The position numbers were made by a program, and so were the translations under genes. A stretch of DNA of 34,404 nucleotides from Nemertoderma westbladi. Its lineage: Eukaryota > Xenacoelomorpha > Nemertodermatida > Nemertodermatidae. The stretch is from NCBI GenBank assembly GCA_032718475.1, contig JAUCBJ010007516.1, forward strand, positions 1 to 34,404, in the 5' to 3' direction. Shown in pieces: positions 1 to 10,653 of this stretch (its first letter is position 1; each line of letters starts with the position of its first letter). The notes under the pieces were generated by a model. That model was given only the letters and a program-made list of their open reading frames with translations. It was not told the DNA's origin and did no database searches.

Positions 1-2
1 CA

Positions 3-380
3 TTTGTCAAGCCAGCCCAACACGTTCGCTGCACTACTAAATGGAACGGTCCAGTGCGTGTAGATTCCATGGACAAACATGCCGTGTACATTAATAACAT
101 CAGAAGACATTTGAAGGACGTACGAAAGGTGCCATATAGTCAACCACTATGCAACACTGAAGACAAGGACGAACCTCCAGATACAACTGACGATGATGAC
201 AGTGATGCAATCGATGACGATTTGGACGATGATGATGAAAGTGAAGTAACTGTCGACTACAGAAACGACGACGCTGATGAACAGAACAATGATGAGGGGA
301 CTAGCGAGACAGGGCCCACAACGCTAACTCGGTCAGGTCGACAAAGCAGGCCACCACACCGATACGGATTTGACACTTAA
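3..380 (+). CDS. LTR-retrotransposon polyprotein, C-terminal end (partial)
   Basis: The frame is open from the left edge of the window to the TAA at 378-380, so the N-terminal part lies outside. The first residues include a CTTKWNGPVRV segment followed by YINNIRRHLKDVRKV. This resembles the small domain after integrase in many LTR retrotransposon polyproteins, where a CTTKW-type motif precedes an H-V-DLR-like motif. A strongly acidic stretch follows (about 190-250, D/E-rich), and the protein ends in TRSGRQSRPPHRYGF, the basic R-S-GR-RPP-R-F tail common at the end of such polyproteins. The reading frame is intact here, but completeness cannot be judged. The first ATG inside (69) is not a true start. 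Superfamily (Gypsy-like favoured) is an inference. Confidence 0.6.
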   Translation, partial: FVKPAQHVRCTTKWNGPVRVDSMDKHAVYINNIRRHLKDVRKVPYSQPLCNTEDKDEPPDTTDDDDSDAIDDDLDDDDESEVTVDYRNDDADEQNNDEGTSETGPTTLTRSGRQSRPPHRYGFDT

Positions 381-463
381 AACATTTTTAATTTGTTGTT
401 AAACTATTCTTTGATTGTTAATTTTTGTTCGGGTGACTGTCTAATTATGGTTTAGTTTCCAAG

Positions 464-700
464 AAACTGGGGGAGATATGGCGTAATGGCCGATAGTAGG
501 GCCTATTACAGGGGAATCAGGGGGACCTACCGGAATGAGAGAGTCTGTTAGTCTGTTGTGAGTTGGTGGTTGTTTTTACCTGAGTACTGCAGTTAGGCAG
601 ACCGAAGTACCGGTACTGGCCTATTAATATACATACAGACAGATATATATTTTGCACTTGGTTTTTACCGTTATATTATCGCCGAAGTAGGCTATAAGGA
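464..700 (+). mobile_element. Polypurine tract and probable start of a 3' LTR
   Basis: Eighty-five bases after the polyprotein stop there is a purine tract (AAACTGGGGGAGA, 464-476) followed by TATGGCG. This is the usual arrangement at a polypurine tract/3' LTR junction. The LTR would start at about 477-479. I could not find its right end, because the matching 5' LTR lies outside the window; 700 is only where the next repeat begins. Confidence 0.4.
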
Positions 701-1981
701 AAGGCAATGTTTACTCACACATAAGCTGTTGGTTTCTAATGTATTACCCCATAAGCTGATTGCTCTCCCAGTGCTTCCTAAGGGTATATCTACAATAAGG
801 TTACTCACTCTGCTATGTTAGGGGGTGGATCAGGAGAATGAATTTTAGTTACACAAAGCAGTGTGTTGTGTCCTATTGCAGTCGATACTCACTGTGGATT
901 GCAAAATGTTTTATAGTTGACCTACAGTATAATACAGTAGTTACATGTATTTAAGGAGCCCGCTCTGGCCTACCACCTAACTTAGCAGGGGTATTACATA
1001 GTATTATTATAATATTACAATATAGTATTACATATTCACATAGGATTCACTGGGAAGAGATATTCCGCTTGACGACGGGGTAATACCTATAGAAGGAAAC
1101 TAAATTTGTTATTTGGCTATATTCGTTGTTATTTATCTGGTTGTGCATCATGGGGATTTTTTATAAATATTCGGTAATCGCATCTTATATCTTGTAAACG
1201 TTCTTGATAATGAAATTATTTGCTTCATATTATATTTTTGTTAGTGGTAGCTAAGTTGCATTTTTTATTATGTGGGGCGAGCCACAAAGTCAGCTAGCCT
1301 CACGCCTTGCAGTTTAGACAATTTTAGTTTACTTACTGCTGACTGACATAGTTCTTTGTAATAGTCTTGGCTAGGATTTTTCCCCCGGGCTCCTTCCAGC
1401 CAGCTTGCTGGCTTTCTAGTTAGGAGCCCGCTCAAAGAGCAGGGATAGTTACTGTCAGAAAAAATTGTCAGTGAGGGATAAATAGCTATCCATATGCCAT
1501 CTATCCATATACCGGAATTGCAGTTTAGTGCACTTCCTACCTACTGTAGCTTTTTTGATTAAATTTTGCAAGAACATTGTTTTGGTGGTTCATAATCGCG
1601 TTACAAAATTTCAGATCGATTCTATGTGTGGTATTCGATATATTGTTTGTTTTTTTTTATGTTTTTTTGAGATTATTTTGTCGCGAAATTAAATGTATAT
1701 AGAGATTCATGGGCTGCTGTGACAAAGGAATACATAGAGTTGGCTTAGGGGCATTATTAGGCGGACCTGACCCATTTGAATGCAGCCTTATGAATTAATT
1801 AACGGTCCTGTGCTTATAATAATTCAATCAGCTGGCCTACCATTTAACATCAGTGAGTAACATTGTAGATATTCCTATAGGATTCACAGGGAAGAGATAT
1901 TCAGCTGACGGGGTAATACATTATAAACAGTTGATGTTTGATTACTGTCTGTGATAGTGTGAAGTGAGTAAACACAACCTT
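701..1981. repeat. Inverted-repeat element with a third internal copy
   Basis: The block at 701-808 (starting AAGGCAATGTTTACTCAC) matches the reverse complement of 1853-1981 with small gaps. Both contain TAATGTATTACCCC, a GCTGA segment, TATCTACAA and TTACTCACT in the same order. A third copy at 965-1088 lies in the same orientation as 1832-1920: both begin CTGGCCTACCA and run to a GGGAAGAGATATTC...GGGGTAATAC segment. No clean target-site duplication was found. A second short duplication, GGAGCCCGCTC, occurs at about 956 and 1425. This is probably an old foldback or MITE-like element, or several stacked ones. Confidence 0.55.
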
Positions 1982-2237
1982 ACTAAAACTTGGCAAGTAA
2001 AATACTTTTCTGCAGTTTTGGCATATCCGCACCAGCTTGTATTTCTATCATTGAGTCTATGGCCACTCAATACTATATAAATAGTATTGAAATAGCGCCT
2101 CCATCAATTCTATATAAATTGAAATAAAACTTGCGAATTAATATACTTCGCGATACGCATTGGCCTACACACAAACACTTATAATCTGTCACCTTATATA
2201 TACGCTGGCTTGGCTTAGTGATTTTCAACGGATATTC

Positions 2238-2303
2238 CAATATTGTGACTAAGCAATATCAGCGTTAACCAATCGCAGCAAACCATGTTTGGGCAGCTGT
2301 TAT
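2238..2303. repeat. 66-bp direct repeat, copy 1
   Basis: Runs from CAATATTGTGACTAAGCAAT to GCAGCTGTTAT and is repeated with few differences at 3787-3852. The two copies bracket the (GTC)n element at about 2534-2842 and the tRNA-like element at 3530-3602. It is either a dispersed repeat or a segmental duplication interrupted by insertions. Confidence 0.6.
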
Positions 2304-2533
2304 TACTACAGTAGTAAATCTAATAAATATAAAGAATAAAGTTCATCAAATTTGAATTTTGTGCAAACATCGCAAATTTGACGGTTGATTTTGTTGAAGT
2401 CTTTTAAGTAAAAATTATAATAAGTTCCAATATATGACAATTTTTCTACAAATAACTGTAGTACTGGATGGACTGGAGCTGTTGCTGGTTCTTTAAAGTC
2501 AACATGATGAATACTCTCACTTAGATTAGATAT

Positions 2534-2546
2534 TTAAAAAAAAAAA

Positions 2547-2580
<34 letters not shown>

Positions 2581-2842
2581 TGTCGTCGTCGTCTGTCGTC
2601 GTGAATTTTTGATCGCTAATAACTCGGTTATTCCTCGATGAAATTAAACGAAACTTGGTACGTATGTAGTCCGTCAAAGGTTTAGAAAGAATCTGAAGTT
2701 TGGTCAAAAACGAACGAACGCAACGAGGCACAAGAGGAGCACGAGTATTGTGTTGAAGACTTCTGACTAACGGCAGACAACTCGTTAATGATGCCCATAT
2801 GTTAAAGGCTTTGCTCACTTCGTGCTGCGCGAAGGCCCCACG
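2534..2842. repeat. (GTC)n-containing dispersed repeat, copy 1
   Basis: Starts with a 13-base A run, then a CGT/GTC microsatellite (2547-2602), then a stretch containing GCTAATAACTCGGTTATTCC and GAAACTTGG. It ends with GTGCTGCGCGAAGGCCCCAC (2823-2842). The same order of microsatellite, GCTAATAACT motif and GTGCTGCGCGAAGGCCCCAC end is seen at about 4058-5583, so this is a shorter relative of that element. The arginine-rich reading frame over the microsatellite is an artefact. Confidence 0.5.
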
Positions 2843-3529
2843 AACATGTCTAGACTCAGACGGTAATCTGATGTTCTGTTCTATCGCCAAGTTCCAATAG
2901 CGTGAAGCTGCACCATGTTTATTACGACTTTCCCCTAACTTTATAGACCTTTTATCTACAGCCTTATAGACTTTTCTACAGCGTTGAGATTTTATTCATT
3001 ATTGTTAGATTTTTTCCCTTTATTTGTATATTTTTTCCGGTGTATTTTTAGCAAAACAAAACGGCTAAAAATACGGTATATTTTCTCTGCATTTTTGGAT
3101 TATTTAGAGGCTATACTTTGGATCCTAACGGACTCAAAGCACCCCTCACCTGGTTTCTATCTTTTTCCTCATCCCAGAGGTTTACAGTAAGCTATTTTAT
3201 TTATTTAGAAGGAAGCAATAGTATTATTTGGGAAGAAAAGAAAATCACTGTGTTTTTGTACTATATTAAAAAGTTGTGGATTTCCGTAAATAACAAGTCA
3301 TTGAAGGACCGTGTTCTAGTGGAAATATTTTATGTTAGCCGGAAAACCAAAACACTCGAAAGTAGAGCACTACCTGGAACTTTTTTTGAGATTCAAAGCC
3401 GTTTTAGGAGCTTATCGTGCCAAGGAGCACGAGAAATCCATTACACTAGTGTATTCTAACAATGTGTAATTTCACTGTTATGGTTGGTCAGCTACCAGGT
3501 GATAATAAATACTGTATGTCGAAATTGAC
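2843..3529. other. Unassigned non-coding stretch
   Basis: AT-rich DNA. Short open frames are present (for example 3118-3459), but they have no recognisable domain, no convincing start context and a composition typical of non-coding DNA. I see no gene or clear repeat here. Confidence 0.5.
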
Positions 3530-3602
3530 GTCCAGGTGGGTTCGAACTGGTGACCACCGAATTTTTAAGTCTGACGCTCTAACCATTTGGCTAGCGGCTC
3601 AG
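3530..3602 (-). repeat. tRNA-like SINE head or tRNA pseudogene
   Basis: Read on the minus strand, TAGCCAAATGGTTAG (3579-3593) fits an internal pol III A box. AGTTCGAACCC (3538-3548) fits a B box at tRNA-like spacing, with a degenerate anticodon-arm region between them. The T-stem and acceptor stem do not pair properly, so a working tRNA is unlikely. A tRNA-derived SINE head fits better. I could not identify a SINE tail or a second copy in this window. Confidence 0.5.
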
Positions 3603-3786
3603 GTAAAATATAGACCTGGAAATACTATCTGATACCTAGTATGTCCGCAAGTTACCTCCTCATGGCCTCCCATCTGTCAATACCATCGTATGCTGCCACT
3701 GTGCTCAACCCTACAGTACTTGGCCGTCTTTAACCACTCGCTCATTCACCCATAACACCAATCTTTGACAATAGTACAATAAATGA

Positions 3787-3852
3787 CAATATTGTGACTA
3801 AGCAATATCACCGTTAACCAATCGCAGTAAACCAAGTTTTGGCAGCTGTTAT
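3787..3852. repeat. 66-bp direct repeat, copy 2
   Basis: Same orientation as 2238-2303, with the shared core TGACTAAGCAATATCA followed by CGTTAACCAATCGCAG and ending in GCAGCTGTTAT. The copies differ at only a handful of positions. Confidence 0.6.
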
Positions 3853-4100
3853 ATTCCCTTCACTGTCTTCTTTTTTTTTGTTAAAACACAAACAAGTGCA
3901 CACTCTCTATAATTGCATAGGCAAATTAATTTATTTATGTGCAGTTTAAATCCTACACGGATTTATGCACTATACTTTGTTGTGGGGCGAGCCACGAAGT
4001 TGGCGGAGCCTTAGCGAATTGACACTGTTAGGGGGTGGGTCAATTTATGCAAATAGTTGTCGTCGTCGTCGTCGTCGTTGTCGTCGTCGTCGTCGTCGTC

Positions 4101-5045
4101 GTTACGATTTTGACATGCTAATAACTTTGTCGGATTTAAAGCTGCCAAGTTGAAAATTTGTAGGTATCAATATGAGCTAAAGTTGAGATTTTTGAGAGAC
4201 TTTCAGACACCATCAGTGCAATGGTCTCCCGCTAGAGGGCCACATGTCTAAACATTAAATGCCCTCCCATTTCTTTGCTTTTAATCCGTTTAAGCTGAAA
4301 CTTGGCAGATATGTATTAGACCATTAGCTGTGACTTTCAAAGGAGGCGAATCCATCTGCAGTTCTCCAGTCTGCCGCTAGAGGGCCAAAGGTCTGAAAGT
4401 GAAATCGTTGTCGTCGTTACGATTTTGACATGCTAATAACTTTGTCGGATTTAAAGCTGCCAAGTTGAAAATTTGTAGGTATCAATATGAGCTAAAGTTG
4501 AGATTTTTGAGAGACTTTCAGACACCATCAGTGCAATGGTCTCCCGCTAGAGGGCCACATGTCTAAACATTAAATGCCCTCCCATTTCTTTGCTTTTAAT
4601 CCGTTTAAGCTGAAACTTGGCAGATATGTATTAGACCATTAGCTGTGACTTTCAAAGGAGGCGAATCCATCTGCAGTTCTCCAGTCTGCCGCTAGAGGGC
4701 CAAAGGTCTGAAAGTGAAATCGTTGTCGTCGTTACGATTTTGACATGCTAATAACTTTGTCGGATTTAAAGCTGCCAAGTTGAAAATTTGTAGGTATCAA
4801 TATGAGCTAAAGTTGAGATTTTTGAGAGACTTTCAGACACCATCAGTGCAATGGTCTCCCGCTAGAGGGCCACATGTCTAAACATTAAATGCCCTCCCAT
4901 TTCTTTGCTTTTAATCCGTTTAAGCTGAAACTTGGCAGATATGTATTAGACCATTAGCTGTGACTTTCAAAGGAGGCGAATCCATCTGCAGTTCTCCAGT
5001 CTGCCGCTAGAGGGCCAAATGTCTGAAAGTGAAATCGTTGTCGTC
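4101..5045. repeat. Tandem array: three near-identical 315-bp units
   Basis: Units start at 4101, 4416 and 4731 (each with GTTACGATTTTGACATGC), so the period is exactly 315 bp. The copies are almost identical; one visible difference is GGCCAAAG versus GGCCAAAT near the end of unit 3. Each unit contains two related half-units, marked by CCGCTAGAGGGCCA followed by CATGTCTAAA or AAGGTCTGAAA. Each ends in a short GTC run that joins to the next unit. There are no long open frames. Confidence 0.9.
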
Positions 5046-5470
5046 GTTATGATATTGACATGCTTATAACTTTGTCGAATTTAAAGCTGCCAAGTTGAAA
5101 ATTTGTTTTGTTGAAAATCAGTTCAACAGTCACCCGCTATAGGACTACTTTATGCCTGAAAGTGAATAGATTCTCCCGTCTCATTGATTTTAATCAGTTT
5201 AAGCTGAATCTTGCCATATATTCTGGACCACATGCTGCGTCTTTGTGGGGGGGGGGGGGGGGGGGGGGAGATTTAATCGGTCTGCCGCTATACGACGAAA
5301 TTTCTGAAAGTGAGATCCGTCTCTCATTTCGTTATCCGTTATTCAAGATGAAACTTGGCCGATGTACGTATGTACTATTCATCCATAGGCTGTGTCTTTG
5401 TGGGGCTGGAGACCCTAATCCATCTTCAGTTCTCACTATACCGCTAGAGTCAGAAATGTCTGAATAGAAA
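5046..5470. repeat. Diverged fourth unit with a 22-base G run
   Basis: Begins with TTATGATATTGACATGC, close to the unit start of the preceding array. It then diverges while keeping TTTAAGCTGAA, CTGCCGCTA and CTGAAAGTGA landmarks. A run of 22 G residues lies at 5247-5268. It looks like an older copy at the array edge, as expected if the internal units were homogenised by recent amplification. Confidence 0.6.
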
Positions 5471-5583
5471 TGAAAGAGGTAAAAAGTGATTAGGCGAAAT
5501 CTGCTTAAAATTTGCTAATACAGTAATACTTTCGAATTAGTACTTAAATTAAATTTAAGTCACGTGCTGCGCGAAGGCCCCAC

Positions 5584-6425
5584 TTCGTGTTGTTTAGTAT
5601 CTTGATGTCATTGCTCTCTTATTATTTTAAATTACACTTTTAATTTCATCTTTCTTTGTCTGCTTCCACGTTACGTACCGGTACGTTTTACCGAACAAGG
5701 TCGGGTATATATTAATATTTTTCGATAACAATATAACTATTCGGAAAACAGCGCTTTTTTTAATGTCATTTTTAGGTTAGTAATATTCGACTATTATTAC
5801 ATATATCAGAGTGGTCGAGTTTTGCACGACTTGATAACTTTTTAATACGAGCGAAACGAGTGCTCATTTGCCAAAAAGCGTAAAACTCAACAACACACGA
5901 GAACAGAATATCTTAATTTTGCTAAAAAGTGATTGAAAGAGGTTTTGAAGCCTTTACTCAATTTCAACCTAATTTGGATAGACGTACTAGAGGAAAAGTT
6001 CCAATATTTTGAAAATTTTCGTGGGGCATTCGTGCTGCCCGAGTCAAGTACTCGGGTTACCCGTTCTCGAGTAAGCAGCCGCTCGTGCTGCGCGACGCGA
6101 CACGTACGTTTATTTATTTACTGCGAGACGTTCGAATAGGCTGGAGTCCTGAAGTGCTATAGTGGAACCACAAACATATCCACATCCACCCCCATACATA
6201 CTAATAAAGGTGCCGCGATGTCGGGTTATAATTCTACTCCAGCTCTCCGAAATGTTGATCCAATCGACGGTAAACAAACTGAACATATACAAAAAAACCA
6301 TACAAATTTTAGGGGTCTTAATAACTCGGTGAAAAGGGCTCCTTACCGCAACGCTTGCGTTGCGTTTCTAGTTTTATGTGGCCTACAAATGAAATAATGT
6401 TGAACATAATTAATATGAATCGAAC
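5584..6425. other. Non-coding DNA next to the EF-hand exon
   Basis: No convincing gene. It contains a GC-richer patch at about 6020-6105 (CTCGGGTTACCCG, GTGCTGCGCGACGCGACACG) that resembles the right end of the (GTC)n element. It also has an 18-bp near-palindrome, CGCAACGC-TT-GCGTTGCG (6347-6364). On the minus strand this region would be the intron after the EF-hand exon. I did not find a following exon. Confidence 0.4.
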
Positions 6426-6566
6426 CTGTTTTAATTCATCAACGGTAATTTGACCGCCGCCATCAACATCAGTTAGTTTAAAAGTCTCATAATAATCTTG
6501 AATTAGTCCGTCGTCTAGCTTACCATGGTAAACAGCTTGGGCTTTGGCGTAATCTCGGCGGGACAT
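6426..6566 (-). CDS. EF-hand calcium-binding protein, single exon
   Basis: On the minus strand the ATG at 6566 opens 47 codons that contain one EF-hand. The entering helix is QDYYETFKLT, followed by the 12-residue loop D33-V-D-G-G-G-Q-I-T-V-D-E44 and the start of the exiting helix. Loop positions 1, 3, 6, 8 and 12 fit the EF-hand pattern; glycine at position 5 is unusual. The frame then meets CAG|GTTCGA at 6428-6423, a possible splice donor in phase 0, and after that becomes non-helical and stops at 6318. This is probably a first coding exon, with the rest of the gene toward lower coordinates. An AT-rich TTTTATAAT lies about 40 bases upstream of the ATG. A stranded exon or pseudogene is also possible. 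No specific family is recognised. Confidence 0.5.
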
Positions 6567-6865
6567 ATCCCTATATTGTATTGTATTGCAATACCCCTGT
6601 TAGTATTATAAAATCACATTGCAAAGAAAGGGGCATTAAAAGCAATCAGCAGCTACATATACCAGTTTAGTTGGAGAACAGAAGAAAATATATAAATTTA
6701 TCCACAAATAATATATGTACTGTATCTATATAATTAAAATTTAATATAATATATATTTAAAATTACATTTTTTAAAATTCAATTTAGTTTTTAAATTTTA
6801 AATGTTTAATTTTTAAATTAATTTAGGAATATTGCAACATGTACAGTATTTAAAATTTTACCGTT

Positions 6866-6957
6866 TTATGTACTGTAGGAAGCCATGGTCAAATTTTTCA
6901 TTAACATTGCATTATGTACTGTAGGAAGCCATAGTCAAATTTTTCATTAACATTTGC
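6866..6957. repeat. 46-bp tandem duplication
   Basis: TTATGTACTGTAGGAAGCCA at 6866 recurs at 6912. Both copies continue with a GTCAAATTTTTCATTAACATT segment differing by one base (ATGGTC/ATAGTC). It is a local duplication in AT-rich DNA. Confidence 0.8.
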
Positions 6958-9338
6958 ATTATGTAATTATGATATTATATATAACAGTAGTTGAGTAGCC
7001 TACATGTAGGCCTACTGTTCTGTAGTAGTACAGTACTTGTGGCTAATTTTTATATTAGTCTGCTATACTGATTGATACTGTAGTTTATTTTTTGGTCGGT
7101 TTATTGTGACCAATAAAAAAACTAAAGAGGAAATTTGTATGCTTAATAAAACATAGGTATTGTTTAATGTTAAACAAGTTTTACTTTTAAAATAATAGCT
7201 ACATCCTAATTTTCTAAATCCTAAATAAACTTTGTTGGAATTCGTATTTCTTCAGTGGAAATTCTAAAAGTAAGCCTGCAGTAAGTCTGCTTGAAACTTT
7301 ACGGACTACTGTTATTTTACCTGTAATATTGTATAGGCCTACCTGTACAATAGCGAGCAATCTACTTAACAATTAATAAAATAGTATTGGCAAAGCAATG
7401 TTAACTTTAAAAAAAAATCACACATACCTACAAAAACTAACTTACATTTAATGTCAATAACTTTATGGTACGGTAAAGTGCAGCAAGCAAACTTATATAT
7501 TCTTACGCCTACTTATTTAAATAGGGTTATCTATTAGAGTATAATTGTACAATGTGACGTCACATTCGTTACACGGCATGTAACAACGGATAGTTTTAGA
7601 TTTTTAACCATGAATGCCAAGTACCAACTAATCCATGGTAATTGATAGAGCTTATTCCTATAATACATATGCGCTCGCCTTTGTCATGAATTATAATCTG
7701 TAATAACGTAATTACCGTCCCATAGAGATGGTAATTTAAGGCGCTGCTACAATGCTAAATGATACAGTAATGGACCCATGTGTGTACGGTAGGTAGGATT
7801 GCCCGGGGGTAGAAGTCGATCTCCGTTAAGTATCGGTACAGGTACAGGTAACTTCTTGTTATATCTAATGAATTAAAGAAAACAATCGAAATTATTCACC
7901 CAAGATTGCACTCGCTTAAGAAGTATTCTTAAACTGCCCCGGTCAAAGCCTTCTCACTGGGTTGAGGGTGGGTAGGGGTTTGGAGGAAAAAATACATTTC
8001 CAGCAAAATTGGTATTGGAACCTCTCTCAGAAAGTGTAAGTGTTTGAAAAAGAAAATAATAATTCTGTCTTAAAAAAGTTTATGTCAATCAAAACTGATC
8101 TTACAGTATATGGTGTACATACAATTAATGGGAATAAACTTCGTTATATTTTTCATTAATTCACTGCTCCCCTCATTAGCCTCATGCGATAATGCGACTT
8201 GGGCAGTTGGGGGTGGGGGTGTTCTGTGTCACTAAATGAGCTCATGATGACAAGGGGACGGGGTTCGGGTGCCAAAATATACGCTTTTTTGATGACGGTA
8301 ATACTTGAATACCCCCAACCCAGTTGTCGTGGATTACAGTCCTGTAGAACCTGCACCTGCGCTGACAAAACAAATGAAAATAAAACCTCCATATCTATAG
8401 AATTTCAATATTTCTACAACATCATGCACCTGTTCAATGATTTCGAGGAAACCCTCTTACCCTATTCGAACCGGCTGCATCATTAGTTTCAGCGACACAT
8501 GCCATGACATATACCGTAGGTCGAAACCACAGTAATTAGATATATTTTAAAAGGTCGATGGTCTACTTCATTGCATTTTCCTTAATTAAGCAGAGCTGCC
8601 GGTGAAGGAAAGCTATTGACTAACCACTCACTGTCTGCTAAGCCTGCTCTAAAATTTTAAATTTAAATTATTTTAGTAAATTTAAATTTATATATACCGA
8701 ACTTAGATAATTTTCATTTTTCAAATTTCAGCACACAATGAAAAATAGTATAACATTTCACCCATTATAGAAATCGATAATTTTGTTTTTTAGTGAGTAT
8801 TTCCAATTCGTGAAAATTGAAAATTTTTCACGATATCTCGAAAAATAAATAACATATGATGAAACTGGGTACAGATTTGAAGTCCTCAGAGAATTTCGCA
8901 CATACTGTAATGGTAACTATAACGAATCCCTATTCATTATACCCAAATTCGACAATTCCGCACACCCCCAAGAAATGTTCTAGAAAACAATTTTTGGTGT
9001 AAAAAAAAGGAGCTCGATAAAATATTTCAAAAAATATTTTGTTTTGCTATACAGACCATTATATAAGAGATGACAGTCATAGATTTAACGGTATTTTTTA
9101 TGTCACCAACAATCTGAGAGTTTTTACAACCAGGGGTGGGTTTGGGCCTGACCATAACTACGTAACCCTAACCAAAAAAATAAACCAAAAATCCAATTAG
9201 TTAAAGGGCTGTACGGTTTGCTAGGTCTTCTCTAGTATTACTATACTGTAAGTAAGGGAGGGGGATGGGGGGGGGGGGGGGCAGATTCGCCACGGACACA
9301 CCTGCCTACGGCCTATCCTGTAAAAAGAACCGTTAACT
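6958..9338. other. AT-rich intergenic DNA
   Basis: No gene recognised. The short frames here (for example around 8156-8486) overlap on both strands and show no domain. Visible items are scattered TAGGCCTAC and ACCGGTAC-type palindromes, a T/A-rich inverted patch at about 8650-8695, and a G15 run at 9267-9281 just before the first TSD-bearing transposon. Confidence 0.5.
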
Positions 9339-9346
9339 GTTAAAAT

Positions 9347-10487
9347 GGTGTCGTCGCGTTACGGCTAATGTCGCGTTACGGCAAATTTTTTGAGAGATTA
9401 GCCGTAACGCGACTTTCAAAGTCACGATAGATTAGCCGCGATAGACTTTGAAAGTCGCGTTACGGCTACTCTAAAAGTCGCGATACGGCAAATTGTTGCG
9501 TTACGGCTAATATATTGTCTTGGTTTTACATACGGAATCATTATCAATATTATTCTATGGTGTTTACGTACAGATGAGGTCCGAAAAATGTAATGTAAAA
9601 AATGTTTTACAGCATGGGAGTATTGGGATGGGGGATTTTACCATCTTTTATAGTCTGTTTGTTCTTCGACAACCTCACATTCAATATAATATTGCATTCT
9701 ACAGTATAGTATTCTTAGTCACAGCCTCAAGCACAGGTACGGATTACAGCCAATAATAGCAGAAGAAACAATGAATGGTTTTATGGAACATATTCCACTA
9801 CTTTATATCGATGTTGTTAACCAACGCCTGGCTCGCTACCGAGACCATATGGCGTTCTGTTTGGGGACTGACAAGTGACAAGCAGACAATGGCCGTCCTT
9901 CCGGCCGCCGATCACCCAGTTGAAGGTCCAGCTGCATTTAGGGGGTGGTGATCCCGACTGGAATGTTGGTGTAGCGAACCACACCTCCGCGGCCAAACCA
10001 TTTCTTCCCAACCCACCCCCGAACCACCCCTTCGCGGCTGACCCATTGCTTCCCAACCCACCCCCGAACCATTCCAAACCACCCCACCACCAAACCACCC
10101 CTTCGCGGCTGAACCATTCCAACCCACCCCACCACGAACCAAATGCCATACGCGGGCGATCACTGGTTAGTTTTAGATGGTTTTCATTTGATTATTATAA
10201 TGATAAATTCAAAGTGCTATATTTAGGCAATATACTGATATACTTTCGACCAATATACCTATGGTCAGATGGTACTGTGTACTGCGGTAACTCAATACAA
10301 TACAACAATAATAAGATAAGACAATAATTAATAAATTAAGTTTTTTTAGTTAAAATAGATTTAGCCGTAACGCGACAATTTGCCGTAACGCAACTTTTTG
10401 AGTAGCCGTGCCGCGACTTTCAAAGTCGCGTTACGGCTACTCTGAAAATTAGCCGTAACGCGACATTAGCCGTACCGCCACTGCGCC
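9347..10487. mobile_element. Non-autonomous foldback transposon A, 8-bp TSD
   Basis: The termini are imperfect inverted repeats: GGTGTCGTCGCGTTACGGC on the left, and GGCGCAGTGGCGGTACGGC as the reverse complement of the right end. The flanks carry a perfect 8-bp duplication, GTTAAAAT, at 9339-9346 and 10488-10495. The arms (9347-9511 and 10361-10487) consist of repeated GTCGCGTTACGGC units in both orientations, so each arm can also fold on itself. The interior has no transposase; it holds a proline-codon-like minisatellite (about 9990-10140). An 8-bp TSD fits the hAT, Merlin or P groups. The superfamily is not assigned. Confidence 0.88.
9990..10140. repeat. C-rich minisatellite inside transposon A
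   Basis: Imperfect repeats combining CCAACCCACCCC, CGAACCACCCCTTCGCGGCTG and AACCATTCC blocks, with unit lengths of about 40-46 bp. It gives overlapping open frames on both strands (proline-rich on plus; tryptophan- and glycine-rich on minus). Such frames arise from low-complexity sequence and are not called as genes. Confidence 0.7.
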
Positions 10488-10653
10488 GTTAAAATACGGC
10501 AATACCGCTCTGCCGCTCCACACTTCCTATAGTGATAAGAACTGGAAGCTGAAGTTCAAACTGAAAGCAAGTTCATGTCCTTTTGGCTGCAATTAATTAG
10601 GCCTATTGCAGTATTACATTTTCCAGTTATAAGCTGATTTATGATCACAGCAC

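Larger units (their letters stand above)
3980..5583. mobile_element. (GTC)n-containing element carrying a 315-bp tandem array
   Basis: The left end reads GTGGGGCGAGCCACGAAG (a close match is at about 1274). The right end reads GCGCGAAGGCCCCAC, so the two termini are short imperfect inverted repeats (GTGGGGC/GCCCCAC). Inside are a (GTC)n microsatellite (about 4059-4103), the tandem array at 4101-5045 and a diverged continuation to about 5470. No convincing target-site duplication was found. No transposase frame is present, so it would be non-autonomous. Confidence 0.4.

Noticed and set aside
2534-2890. Arginine-rich protein ending in a poly-Arg tract
   Set aside because: The Arg run is the (GTC)n microsatellite read in one frame. 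The same happens at 3965-4153.
3118-3459. A 113-codon hypothetical gene
   Set aside because: It has no recognisable domain and no ATG at its first codon, and its composition matches the surrounding AT-rich DNA.
3530-3602. Functional tRNA gene
   Set aside because: The A and B box-like motifs are present, but the T-stem and acceptor stem do not pair and the anticodon arm is degenerate.
9817-10327. Proline-rich and Trp/Gly-rich proteins on opposite strands
   Set aside because: These frames lie over a C-rich minisatellite inside transposon A, overlap each other on both strands and have no domain. They are low-complexity by-products.
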